DNA from: Rhynchospora pubera
Lineage: Eukaryota > Streptophyta > Magnoliopsida > Poales > Cyperaceae
NCBI GenBank assembly: GCA_028095005.1
Contig: CM051460.1
Span: 64,891,676-64,955,675 of the forward strand
Length of the DNA stretch: 64,000 bases
Direction of reading: 5' to 3'
Shown here: piece after piece, positions 10,732 to 24,400 of the stretch
How positions within the stretch are numbered: position 1 is the stretch's first letter
How the letters are laid out: every line of letters starts with the position of its first letter
The notes under the pieces: model-generated
What the model saw: the letters and a program-made list of their open reading frames with translations, nothing else
What the model was told of the DNA's origin: nothing
Database searches by the model: none
Made by a program: the position numbers and the translations under genes

Positions 10732-12230
10732 AATTTTCATCAAAGAAACAAAAGTGGAAAAGATCATCAACAATTCTGAAGTTATACCAAGAAAACCGTT
10801 TCAAGATTTCAAAAGACATCAACCTTTATTGAACCAGCTCTGAAATTGAGCTACAACCCTGCTTCTTACCTTTGCCTCTTACCTTTGTTTTGATTACAAT
10901 CTGAGAATTCGTCTAGATTTCGCCTAATCTTTCTCTTCTAGACTTGCTTTACAACTGTTCGTAGAAATGCCTAATACAATCTTTCTACCTAATCTTAAAA
11001 GAATGTCTAACCTAACGTGTGTGTAGAAAAAAGGAATCTTGGAATGGAGATGAGAACAGAAATCAAGCTCGCGTGTGCGCAAAGGGGTGTGTGTAAAAGT
11101 TTTGTAAAAAGGTCCCCTCTTTCATCTTGGAATGGTGTATTTATAGGCCTCAAGGCCGGGTTGATTTCTTCAAGTATCCTCACTCTTCGACTGCATCTCA
11201 TCCGTTCAATTGAAGGCGCACGGATCGACCCCTGATCCAAGGGCAGAGAGGCCATCAGTTTGTGTTTCTTTTCCACGGTCAATAGAAGGAGGGAGCTGGC
11301 TTTGACCATGGCAGTTAGGGGTCTGTTACTGCTCCAATTGATCTCAACCATAGATCCTCTGCAGCTTGATCCGACGGCCATCAGCATGTTACGCCAAAGG
11401 CTTCTAGAAGAAGGTGGAACTGAACCTGTTGGAGGCGGTTACGCGTTGCACTCTTCTCTTTCCCCTTTCGCGATTTTCCTTTCTGTTTGGAGAAGACGAG
11501 TTGCCACCTCTATTTCGGCTGCTCGATGCGCATGGTGAACCAAGTGGCTTCCGATGGACCCCACATCCTCTATTCTCCTTCAATTTCTCTGCTCCGCGTG
11601 CATCTTCATTCCTCTTAGAAAAGGACTATTTCGAGGTGGGGCCTGCTCTTCAGGTTTAACAAGGCACATAGGGGAGCGACTCTGGCCTCAAGCTTGTGTG
11701 TTCTTGGTCTATTGTACACCAATTAAATTCCAATGACCCTCTGTGTTTGGTTCACCAAGAAACGGGTGCACACGAGTAAATTCCCGTGAGGAGGGAACTC
11801 AAAATTCGCTCACCTTTCTCTCCATTCACCTTCATCATTGGACATCTCCATTTGACCATTTTATTTAATTTTCATAACTAGCTGAAACCAAATAAATTGT
11901 TTGGGATCCCTCCCTATTGAGTTTCTTCATGAAATTTTATACACAATCTCATAAAAATGTGCAGAATCGGATGGAACCAAGAATTTCTCCAAAATAACCC
12001 TCCAACTATTTTATTTAATTTCTTCAAAATTATGGACCTCTTTGCATAAAATATCAATTCTGCAGCTCCTTTGATCATTCTGAAAGCACCATAATTTCCT
12101 TCATCCTCTCCTGGATTTTTGGGTATTTTTCCATAATTTTTTGGGATCCATTTGATATTTTTCATAAATTTTTTCAAATTCCTTGATGAAATTATCCAAT
12201 TTAATTTATGAATTTGGCACTATATTTTAG
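10732..12230. other. Non-coding stretch, no gene recognised
   Basis: It resumes the sequence interrupted by the copia element. Open frames at 11007-11659 lie on both strands and overlap each other, with no recognisable motif. The purine- and pyrimidine-rich wording and 'tatttatagg' at about 11140 suggest an LTR or leader of an older element, but I found no matching ends. Confidence 0.35.
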
Positions 12231-13796
12231 GGTCAAACAATGATTAAGTTCTACAAATCATAGGTAAAGAGTTACCAACTTAATTACATATGTGTATGTT
12301 ATGGAACATAGCACAGGACTTGACCCATCGAAATAAACATATGGATTGTGTTATGTGTCATTGTTTATTTCGTTATGATTTTGGTTCTAAGTTTGAGATG
12401 TTTATCTTTTCCACATGAGGATAGGTTCAATAAATATTGTCTACCGTTGATTGCCGATAAGGGCTGCTATACGGACTTTATTTATGTTCTCTTGAATTGT
12501 GCGGAGAAAAGCTAATCATCAAGAAAACCGTATGTCCCTCATTAATTCACTTAGTGAGTGACGATATCTGTTTGGGCCCCTTGATGGAGATAGATTGTTT
12601 GCATGCAACTTTATACAATTATCTCTAGATCAAGAAACGTATAATCTGCAAGAATGACACATTCCTATCTTGGATTATACGATGATATCGTGTGACATAA
12701 GAATCAAAATAGAGAAATATACTTTTATTCTCTTATGCAGGATTTAAATACTGTAGCAGTACACTATTTATGCGAATTGGGAATCATAACGTATTGCTAG
12801 ATACCGCTTATGATTATTGGAATTAAATAACGATTTAATTCCATGTCCAACTTAGCATAAATCCTCAAAGGGTCACACAAATAGGACTTTAACCATACAG
12901 TGCATTATTTATTTATTCGCAACAATACGTATTGCGAAAATATGATAGTTTGATTAATTAATTGTATAACGTTGCGGACCATTATAATTAATTAAGTCAA
13001 AGGGATCATATAGAAATAAATCAATGCATATGCTAATCCTAAATTAATTATTAATGAGTTAATAATTAATTATGTTCAACTCATTTAAATTAATTGAGCT
13101 ATTGGGTCTTTATTTAATTAGTTAAATAAAAACCCAATTTGAGGTTAGTTGAAAGAGCAATTAAAATGTTTGAATTAATGAGCTTTTAACACACTTGGTG
13201 TAGCCCACAAAACCTCCAATGGGGCCGGCCATGTGAGGGCAAACTTGTCCATAAATTGTTGTGGTAGGTAGGTGTAGAGAGCACTATATAAAGGGGTCAA
13301 GTTTTGGGAAAATCCTAGCCTCCACTCCTTTCTCTCTCACCTTTCCTTTTTGGCCGAAATTCACCAAGGGGAGAAAAATTTCAGATTTTTCTCCATGCTC
13401 TCTCTTCTCTCCTTTCCTCTCTAGCTCATGGGTTGAGCACTCCTCTCCACAAATTAAAGTAATTAATTACTAAATGAGAGAGGAAACCTAGAGAGATTAG
13501 CTTGTTTCTTCCTCTTGCTAGCACAAGAGTTGAAGATTATGGTTAACCTCCTTGGTGGACTCGAGGCCGATCAACCAACGAAGGAGGAGGCGCATGGAGG
13601 CTCGCCACCGACTCCCATGTCATGGATCGAGCCATCCAATTGCTATATTGGATGAGGTATCGATTTCCTTCCTATTCTCTTGTGTCAATTGACTTAGCAC
13701 TAGATCCTTATGTGCATATGGTGTTTTGGATGGTTAATTAGGTGTAATTAACATAAATTTTCAAAATTATGCACTTTCCTAACACAATGCACCACG
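12231..13796 (+). other. Possible old LTR with TATA box
   Basis: AT-rich sequence without long frames. It contains a good TATA box (CTATATAAAGG near 13284-13294) followed by a pyrimidine-rich leader, and it ends in CTAACACA. A solo LTR in plus orientation would fit this organisation, but I could not find a matching start with a target duplication, so the borders are guesses. Confidence 0.3.
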
Positions 13797-13962
13797 TTCC
13801 TACAAAACAAGTCAAATGCCACAACAATGCCCAATCTTGCAAAATAAAGCACAAAAGCACATTGAATATTAAGAGATAATATTGGTTTGGATAGTATTTG
13901 AGTGCCAAGTACAGTCAAAATACATATATGAATAAGAGATATCAATTCTACGTCAATTAAAT

Positions 13963-14397
13963 GAGCAGAGTTCCGCTGCCACAGTTTTTTGGTGTCACAA
14001 GTTGCCACAACTTCATATTTTATCAATATTTAAAATTTTTAAAATTCAAACGCTGAATCCAAACCGTTGATCTTGTTCAATTTAATGATCGATGCATTTC
14101 TATATAAATTTTATAAAATTTGGAGTTAATTTGATACTCGATCAAGTGATCAACAAATGAACTAATCTAGTTAATTATGACAGATTAATTCTAATGCGTT
14201 CATCATTTGATCAGTTGATCGATTATCAAAGCTATTTCAAATTTTATAAAACTTATATAGAAACACATTGCTCGTTAAATTGAACAAGGTCAATAGTTTA
14301 GATTCAGCGTTTGAATTTTAAAATTTTTAAATATGAATAAAATATGAAGTCGTAGCAACTTGTGGAATAAAAAAAACTGTGACACCGAACGCTGCTC
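13963..14397. mobile_element. Fold-back MITE, GAGCA...TGCTC ends
   Basis: The two halves are long imperfect inverted copies. The left end GAGCAGAGTTCCGCTGCCACAG faces the right end CTGTGACACCGAACGCTGCTC, and 'atccaaaccgttgatcttg' faces 'caaggtcaatagtttagatt'. The element is a close relative of 31048-31477. I see no clean 9-bp duplication, so this copy looks older. Confidence 0.8.
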
Positions 14398-15107
14398 GTA
14401 ATAATAATTATATTATATAAATCCTTTCTTTTTCCTCCCTAAGCAACATGCCCGATTAAATTCCAATCAAACTTCAGTTGCCTTTATCGCGTTATATTCG
14501 ACAAAAATTTACACAAACTTAAGAAAAAAGAAAAAAAAAACAAATTTTATCACAAAAACGTCAGCGACACGATCAAGTATACTCAACCAAAGATGTGCGC
14601 TATGATAGTTCTGAAAGGATAGCAAAATTATTAGGATTTTAAAGTATATAAATAAACAAGAGATGTTTGGAATTAGATGCAAGAATAGTTAATTTATTTT
14701 TTATTAATTTGCACAAAATCGACACATGTCATTAAAATCGTGGTTCATTGCATACTTTTTTGTATACATATACATATTTCACATGTAATTTATTCAACAT
14801 GCATATGCATATGTAACTAAAATATAAAAGCAAATTTTCTTTGTTTTTGTCGTTGATGACAAGGGAACGTTACGTCTATATATTTATATTTATTATTAAT
14901 ACAAAACCAGAGATAAAAGGGAAAGTAGCTAAAATTTGGAGAGGAACATAACAGAATATGTATCTTGCTATACATGGAGACAGCCTTAGGAATGAAGCAG
15001 CTGCAGAGCTTTGTCCTTAGGAATGAAGTAAACCTCAAATTAGCGGCATGTAGATATCATAGCATCTGTAAATTTATCAATCAATATTTTCACAGCTAAG
15101 AAACACT

Positions 15108-15119
15108 CCATATATATAG
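15108..15119 (+). promoter_or_regulatory. Candidate TATA box upstream of the clathrin gene
   Basis: CATATATATAGG lies about 370 bp before the start codon. The leader between them includes CT repeats. A 5' UTR intron or another start site cannot be excluded. Confidence 0.25.
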
Positions 15120-15386
15120 GGATTAGAGAGTGTTCATGGGTGTTAGTTGACAATCAGCTTGCTTGGTACAGGAAAACAAAGTGAGAAGCAGATTGGGGTG
15201 TTGTTGTAAGTGTCATCTTTTACAAGGGTGGGCAGGTAAAAATCTCCGATGGATCAAATACTGATTCCTTTTTATTTTTTAATTATTTTGGATTGCAATT
15301 ATTATAAAAACAAAAAACCTCACGCCTTGTTTTCTTTTCTTTTTCTTTTCGTTATTATTATTTCTTTGTTTTCATTAGATCCAATC

Positions 15387-15437
15387 TCCCTCGCTCGCTC
15401 TGTCGCTCGCTCTCACTCGCTCTCTCTCTCTCTAGAT
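15387..15437 (+). repeat. CT-rich tract in the clathrin 5' leader
   Basis: Interrupted CTCGCTCT units pass into a pure CT run at 15419-15434. Pyrimidine-rich leaders of this type are common just downstream of plant transcription starts. Confidence 0.6.
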
Positions 15438-15488
15438 CTGAGACTTTGATCAGAAGCAGCATAGTTGGATCCATCCAGTAGCCTAGCC

Positions 15489-18400
15489 ATGGCGGCGGCG
15501 AACGCTCCCATCGCCACCAGAGAGGCGCTTACGGTTTGTCCCTTCCTCTCTCCTCTCCTTTGCCTTTGCCTTTGCTACTACTACTTAGTCTTAGTTATCC
15601 TCGGATCTACAACGATCTCTGGATTCGTGTAATGGATCTGTTTATAGGAACGTCTTGTCTGGTTTATTTTAATTTATAGAACTGCACTTGGACTTTTCAT
15701 TGCACAATTCTTCTTCATTCTCTGGAACAAGGCCCCTTCCCTTCCCTGCCCTGCTTTTCAATTTACTGTTACTCTGCTCATACCCTGTGACATCCCATCT
15801 ACTTTCACACATCTTCCAAAACTCAATATACTTCTCAAAATTAAATTAAATTAAATTAAATATATCTGTCACCCACATTTTCATTCAGAGATTCCCACAA
15901 TTACCAACTATTTTCCAGTACTTGCTGCATACTTCTTCATTTTTAAGGACCAAAAAAAAAAAAGAAGAAAATGTTTTATTTCTGATAAATCCCCGTGTGA
16001 GAGGAGGCTGCACTTGAAAGGTTCCATCATTACAGGGACATATATGATAGTCTGTGCTTTATACTAGCTTATACATGAAGGGGTCGGTACCTTGATCCTT
16101 AATCAATAGATGTACATCCAATTTTGTTTAGCATCTTGTTCCAAGTTTGTTAACTAAAACATCTCATTTTTTAGCTGCCGAGCCTGGGGATAAGCCCACA
16201 GTTCATTACATTCACTCATGTTACCATGGAGTCAGAGAAGTACATTTGTGTCAGAGAGACGTCCCCACAGAACAGTGTTGTCATAATCGACATGACCATG
16301 CCTATGCAACCATTAAGGCGTCCCATCACTGCTGATTCAGCACTCATGAATCCTAACACTCGCATCCTTGCTCTTAAAGGTGTTATTCTCTTACTTGTAT
16401 TATTTACTGTTTTCGCTTTTTTGTTGAGTTCCATTTTGGTCACATCACGATCTTGTTCTGGTAAATGTTTGGGCTATCAATTTCACCTATATCATCTTGT
16501 TTTTGTTATTTGCCCTTTATTAGCATATTGGGTGATTTGGTGCTAATATCAATGTGTTTACTCTGGCCAGTACTACATGGCTAAATTGTCATCCATTGTT
16601 TGGTTGGGCTAGTTTCTCGGTAGTCCAGTCATATAGGCAAAGTGAAACCAGCTGATTACACTTTGCTTGTTGGTTTGGTACCGGTTAAATTGTTGACTTT
16701 CTGGTTAAGTTAACTCTTCATTCTTGCTTGTCAGAGTGGTACAACTGCCAGCATGAGAGGGTTAATTACCTTTGTATTAATACCTTCATGTCTAATTTAC
16801 AAACATTCGTTCTTTTTATTAAATGATACTGATTAACAGATGTTATCTTACAGAAATAAATATAACTAACTTTGAAATGTTTGAAATACTTAGCTCAAAT
16901 ACCGGGAACGACTCAGGATCACCTACAGATATTTAACATCGAAGCAAAGACCAAAATGAAGTCTCATCAGATGCCTGAGCAGGTTATAATATTTATTCTG
17001 TCTTCTTATATTTCTATATTATCTCAAACTGAATTTTTTATGGGACCTGACTATTGTAAATAATTTTCCTTTTAATTTATCTTTTGTCTAGGTTGTATTT
17101 TGGAAGTGGATCACCCCAAAAATGTTGGGTCTTGTTACACAAGCATCTGTTTACCACTGGTCAATAGAAGGTTAGTTTCCTTTTTAGCAAATTGTACAAT
17201 CTAGTTGAAAACTGAGACCCTGATATATCCAAGCCAGGAAAAATTTGGTTCGTATGCTATCAGTTGTTTATTTGGGAAACAAATTTGCATACTGTTTTTG
17301 GGTTCTACAGGCTTTATTGTAGGTTGTGAGAAGAATATGTGACTGATTCTTTAATGTACATTTGAAAATAGGTGAATCTGCACCGGTAAAAATGTTTGAC
17401 AGGACTGCTAATTTGGCTAACAACCAGATAATCAATTACCGGTGTGACCCTTCTGAGAAATGGCTTGTTCTTATTGGAATTGCACCTGGTGCTCCTGAGG
17501 TAAGTGGTCTTTTAATTTTTATTTATTAACCCACCTATTAGTCTATTAGTATGATAAAACATATAGAGGATCTGACCTGTGTCATTGTTGTGCCTGATTG
17601 TTCCACCATTGAAGTTCTTATATGCACACGGTAATAAAATTAAACAGATCTAATTGGAGATTATATGTTCTAGTCAATTTATTGTCCCTTTTGTCAATTA
17701 TAGAGGCCACAATTGGTCAAAGGGAACATGCAACTTTTCTCTGTTGAGCAACAACGTAGCCAGGCTCTCGAAGCACATGCAGCCACATTCAGCACTTTCA
17801 AGGTTAATAAACTATAATTCCCTGTTAGTTTCTTTTTTTCTGCCTTATACTTCATTTAAGCTGGAACTAAATCCTGTCTTTGCGACTGCTTTTTATGATA
17901 TAGGTCGCAGGAAATGATAACCCTTCTACTCTAATCTGCTTTGCTTCAAAGACTAGCAATGCTGGCCAAATCACCTCAAAGTTGCATGTAATTGAACTTG
18001 GTGCCCAGGCTGGTAATATTTGGTTGAAAACTCAACATATAATTTTTTTAATATAATTACTTTCTTTAAATGTAGCCATTTCATAATTTGTTTTATTGAC
18101 CATCATTAGGCAAGCCTGGTTTTGCAAAGAAGCAAGCTGATCTCTTCTTCCCACCAGATTTCCAAGATGACTTCCCTGTAGCAATGCAGGTTTAGCACTT
18201 CTGCCCTTATCATAGAAATTTACTTCAATTCTTTTCTTTGTTAGTCTGTTGTCCATGAGCCGTGTAATTATTAGGAAGGGTTGCAGGGACGGCATTACCA
18301 AATAGACTTTGTTTGAAAAGAAGACCTTACCAAACATAATTGCTGGTCTGATATGGCTAACCAATGTAATAAACTTTTGATATTTGGAAGGGTTGTTAGG

Positions 18401-21400
18401 CCAAATTGTTGTCAGGTGCAATGATTTGGCAAGGAAGCTCTTGGCTAACTATTAGCCAAACCGATGTCCAGATTTTGTAAAATGTGTTCAACTTCCACTC
18501 TTGGTTGTAAATCTTCTGGCTGTGTGGCTTTCTTATACTTAAGTCAAATGTGAAAATGAAAGAAGAACAAATTTGTCCTGATATCATGATATTTATTATT
18601 GAATGCAGGTTTCGCATAAGTATGGATTGATTTATGTGATAACGAAGCTGGGTTTACTTTTTGTTTATGACTTGGAGACAGCTGCTGCTGTTTATAGAAA
18701 TAGAATAAGTGCAGATCCAATTTTTCTCACAACAGAAGCCACCGCCAGTGGGGGCTTTTATGCAATTAATAGAAAAGGCCAGGTTCTTCTTGCAAATGTC
18801 AACGATGCTACCATTGTGCCATTTGTTAGTGGTCAGGTATGTCACTTGCTAATGGCTTGCTAGTCTATTCCGTAGGACTGTAGTTTATTGGTGAATTTAT
18901 TTAGTGATAATTGTTATGATGTTTTCTTACCGCAGCTGAATAACCTAGAGCTTGCTGTCAATCTTGCAAGGAGAGCTAACCTTCCTGGTGCAGAGAATCT
19001 GGTAATACAAGCTGATTTGTACTAATAATTTCCCATCTTAACTCCTTTTTGTAATTCATAGATCACAATTCTAGGATCTAAATGAATTTAAGAAACACTA
19101 ATAATAATAGTAGAAGTAATGCTGATGACACTAATGATGTCCCAGATATCAAATTAATTGGATGTTAATATGACCTGCCCTACTATTATTATTGTTAACA
19201 TCGTTAAAATTAAAATTCTTGTTACTTTTGTGATTATTTTTTATTTATTCTTTTTTTCATGGTGGGCAGGTCTTGCAAAGATTCCAGGAACTATTTGCAC
19301 AGACGAAGTACAAGGAAGCTGCTGAGCTGGCCGCTGATTCTCCGCAGGGCCTACTTCGAACTCCTGAAACAGTTGCTAAATTTCAGGTTAATTCCTACTT
19401 TCTTTTTAATTTCATGTATTCATGTACTATATTCTTAACATCTTCTAATGAAAATTATTTTACAAACAATAGTCTGGCAAACTGCTAATACCTTTATGTT
19501 TATACAGAGTGTTCCCGTGCAAGCTGGTCAGACACCTCCACTGCTACAATACTTTGGCACACTCCTAACCAAAGGAAAACTTAATGCTTTTGAATCACTC
19601 GAACTATCTCGCCTAGTTGTAAATCAAAACAAAAAGAATCTATTAGAAAATTGGTTGGCTGAGGATAAGTTGGAATGCAGTGAAGAGCTTGGAGATCTCG
19701 TCAAGGTATAAACACTTTTCATAGAAAGAAAAATATTGGGAAGACTGAAATGTGCTGCTGTTATATTTTATCTTTTTTTGTCATGTTGTTGCTCTTAGAC
19801 TGTGGATAATGACATGGCATTGAAGATCTATATAAAGGCAAGGGCTACTCCAAAAGTTGTTGCTGCCTTTGCAGAAAGGAGGGAGTTTGACAAAATTCTT
19901 ATATACTCAAAGCAGGTTTGTTTTAAGAGTTATTTCAGGAGTTGCTGGATTTATATTATGCCCAAAAGCTTTTGTTTAAAGTGCTAAACATTTTCCTTGG
20001 AATAATAGGTTGGATACACTCCAGATTACCTTTTCCTTCTTCAAACGATCTTGAGGTCAGATCCACAGGTATGTATTTAATGTACTTAGCTTTATGATAG
20101 CTATGAGAATGTTCTTTCTAGTGGTCATAAGTATTTATTTTTAAATACAAAACAGGGAGCAGTGAATTTTGCTCTCATGATGGCACAAATGGAGGGGGGC
20201 TGTCCTGTAGATTACAATACAATCACTGATCTCTTCCTTCAGGTAAAAATTCATTTTTTATATTGCATATATCATAATTTATAGCCTACCCCAACTTGTT
20301 TGGGACAAAAGGCTTAGTAGTTGTTGTTGTTGCATATATCATAATTTACCTCTAGAGTTGTATTTTGCTTGATTAACATTCTACTTGGTTTTTACCTTGA
20401 TTGCCTTCCAGAGAAATATGATCAGAGAGGCAACTGCATTTTTGCTAGATGTGTTGAAGCCAAACCTTCCTGAGCATGCTTTTCTTCAGACTAAGGTCAT
20501 TTTTTTTTTCTTGTCTCTTTCATATTTTTAATCTTTTTATAATTTATAATTTATGTTTGTTTGCTAGCAATGCACATGATGTTCGGTAAGTCAACATTAT
20601 ACTCTATTCTGGAAAAGATAATAATCTTTGGTTGTTTTGTAGGTTTTGGAGATAAACCTGGTAACATACCCTAATGTTGCTGATGCCATCCTGGCAAATG
20701 GCATGTTTAGTCATTACGACCGTCCCAGAATTGCTCAGCTTTGTGAAAAAGCCGGGCTCTTCATGAGGGCTCTACAGGTTTTTTTTTACCCCATTTGTTT
20801 TGCAGATTTGTTCAATGGTTTTCTTCCTTCCTTTTGGTGCTGTTTTTTTGTAACAACTAACAAGTAAATTATGTTTCCAGCATTACTCTGAGTTGCCGGA
20901 CATCAAGCGTGTCATTGTGAATACTCATGCAATTGAACCTCAGGTAAATACTGTTGTCATGTTCTTCTTCATTACTTTAAATCTTCTGTTAAGTTTTATG
21001 TGGTTAAAGCTTTTGTAAAACTTTTTACAGGCTTTAGTGGAGTTCTTTGGAACACTCTCAAAGGAATGGGCTCTAGAGTGCATGAAGGACCTTCTACTTG
21101 TTAATCTAAGAGGAAACCTCCAAATCATTGTTCAGGTGACAGAATAATTAACTGCTTTTGTTGTTATTGAAGTAAACAAACTGCTTATGTTGTTTAGGTA
21201 CATGGCTCTTTTTCTTTATAAGGAGATTTGTCATGCTGAAAATATTTTTCTTTTCAGGCTGCAAAAGAATACTCTGAGCAATTGGGAGTGGATGCATGTA
21301 TCAAGCTCTTTGAACAGTTCAAGTCTTATGAAGGCCTTTACTTCTTTCTTGGTTCTTATTTGAGCTCAAGGTTAAATTTTTGTGTTGAGAATGATGGAAT

Positions 21401-24400
21401 TTGTAATTTTTCTATAAGTGAATATTTAGTAATTATTTCTGAAACGCAAGAGAGTAAAACTTTTAGCTTGATAAGGATTATATTTGGTATGCTTTTTAAT
21501 AACAACTTTCAAAATTTGCAAGGGTGACTTTAAAAGAAGACTAAGACTGATTGTTCTTACTGTAACAGCGAGGATCCTGATATTCATTTCAAATACATAG
21601 AGGCAGCGGCCAGAACAGGTCAGCTCAAAGAGGTTGAACGGGTCACAAGAGAGTCCAACTTCTATGACCCTGAGAAAACAAAGAACTTCTTGATGGAGGC
21701 TAAACTCGCAGATGCACGTCCTCTTATTAATGTCTGTGATCGTTTTGGCTTTGTTCCTGACTTGACACACTATCTCTACACAAACAACATGCTTCGCTAT
21801 ATTGAGGGATACGTGCAAAAGGTACACTCTCCCTCTTGTAACTTGAATAACTAACATTATTGGCTACAACTATCAAATCTAAAAATATGAAACATGAAGC
21901 ATTCTGGAAAGAGAAGTTTAAAATTATTGTCATTATTGTCTCTGTGCTTATTCAGAATCTTTTGCCAGGTTTCTTTTCTAGCCTACCCAAACTTGTTTGG
22001 GACAAAAGGTTTAGTTGTTGTTGTTGTTGTTGTGCCTATTCAGAAATAAATAAAAATATGGTTACAGTAAATAATCTGATATGAGAGGAACCCTAAATCT
22101 GGTACTTTGTGACCTCTGTTAGAAAATAAAAACGGTTCTTCATTTTCATTTTGACAGCTTGATGTGTTCTTAATCCACGATAACATGTTCTAGTTTATCC
22201 TTGAGGATAATAACTTGTGTATACCTGATTCATAGGTTAACCCAGGAAATGCTCCTTTGGTTGTTGGTCAACTGTTAGATGATGAGTGCCCTGAGGACTT
22301 CATCAAGGGACTGATACTCTCTGTTCGGTCTCTCCTTCCTGTGGAGCCCCTTGTGGATGAATGTGAAAAGAGGTATGCAACATTTTATTACTTCTTTCCT
22401 CTGTTTGGTGCAAAGGTCTTGTTTTTGTAAAGAAAAATCCAAACATACAATCTAAGACGATGCCTCAACTTCATATGTATGAAAAACTAGGGAGAAAAAT
22501 AGCAAAGCATAAGAATAACTTAATTCTACCTCTCACATTCCAACATTGGTTGTATCTTTGCAAAAAGACTAGCCTTCAAATAATCATGTACTGTGAATTC
22601 TTTTTAATAATTGAAGGAATCGGCTGAGACTGTTGACGCAATTCCTTGAGCACCTGGTGAGCGAGGGGAGCCAGGATGTACATGTGCACAATGCTCTTGG
22701 GAAGATCATCATAGAGAGCAACAACAATCCTGAGCACTTCCTCACAACCAACCCATACTATGATTCACGTGTTGTTGGCAAATATTGTGAGAAACACGAT
22801 CCCACTCTTGCCGTTGTTGCATACCGACGAGGCCAGTGTGATGATGAGCTTATAAATGTTACCAATAAGAACTCCCTTTTCAAGCTCCAAGCAAGGTACG
22901 TAATTTTTCTTTTGCCCTTTCTTGTTTTTTTTTTTTTTTGAAGGCTGTGATTTTTTTTGTGGATATGTTTTATTTGATAGTTATATGTGCAGTACACTAA
23001 TGTTGCATATATGTCTTAGGATATGAAAGGAATTGAATTAAAATATGGGATTATGTTTATTTAAGCTTTGCTGATTTATTATAAGTATCATGTTTTAAAG
23101 GCATAGAGGAAATATTACACTTGTTTTTTGGGTTAAGCCTGAATGACACATTATTAAGCCTGCTAAATATTCCTGATTGTAATTCAAATTAGTGAACTTG
23201 AAATGATATTTCAACTTTTTTGAGCATCTTATATGTACTCAACAGTATCGGTTTAGTTAATTTTTTGAAGTATGGGCCAATTACTGGATACTTTTTGTTT
23301 TACGTATCCAAATAGTTCATGCCCAAACTGCCTATTTAACACACTATTCTCCAATAGTTTATGGCCCAAACTGGCAGCAAGTGTTTTTTTTTTCCCTTAA
23401 CATATCTAAAAGTTATGGCCAAATTACCTGTTTAACACACTATTCCCCAATTACAAAAATATATATAAAATGAAAGATCGGGTCACTACTCTTTCTTGTA
23501 ACTTCACATCCTTTGTAATATTGAGTTCTGTGTGTACGGGCTCTGGATAAAGAAACATAGTAAAGAAACAATCCAAGATAAGACCATGTTCATCGCAGAC
23601 CTTGGGGGTAGCTTTAGCGTGCCTTTTGTGTTGGAGGCAAGATAGCATAGACTGGTAAAAAAAAATGTTCTAAAAGGAAAGAGTGAGAAATATATGTAAG
23701 CTTATGTCGATGAAATGCTCCTACAAAGGACATCGGGAAAAAAAAAAAGAGAAAGGAAGGAAACTTTTGAGACCATGAACAAAGTAGGCATGAGGCTGAA
23801 CCTGAATAAATTAAACCATTGATCTTAAAAATATAAAATGAACCATTGATCTTGTTTAACATCACATGGACTCTTTTCTATCTGATGAAAACTTACAATT
23901 TGGAGTTCATTTGATGCATGATCGACTAGTGAAGAATCTAATCAATGTTTGATTCTTTGATATATCGATCTTTCTACTAAATGAATTCTAAATGCAATAA
24001 TTTAGATGGATATGTTTTACCTGTGATATTAACAAAATCAGCAATTTAGTTTTGTAATATGAAATTGTAAAATTATATTTTATTGTAATTAAAAATCTTG
24101 TCATGATGTGTTGTGTTGTAATTGGATCCCTCCTCATATATGAAAGACTAAACGCAAGTATGGTTTTATGTTCTGACAGATATGTGGTGGAGAGAATGGA
24201 TTCTGATCTGTGGGACAAGGTCCTCCAACCTGAAAATGAATACAGGCGACAGCTCATTGACCAGGTTGTTTCGACTGCCTTGCCAGAGAGCAAGAGCCCT
24301 GAGCAGGTGTCTGCTGCGGTCAAGGCCTTCATGACAGCTGATCTCCCACATGAACTTATTGAGCTCCTTGAGAAGATAGTTTTACAAAACTCAGCCTTCT

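Noticed and set aside
12231..13796. A solo LTR with TATA box and CTAACA end
   Set aside because: I could not find a start with inverted TG/CA bases and a matching 5-bp duplication, so it is listed only as a possible LTR.
24103..24179. ATG-led extension before clathrin exon 24
   Set aside because: It is intronic; the acceptor at 24179 joins exon 23 in frame and matches the conserved protein.
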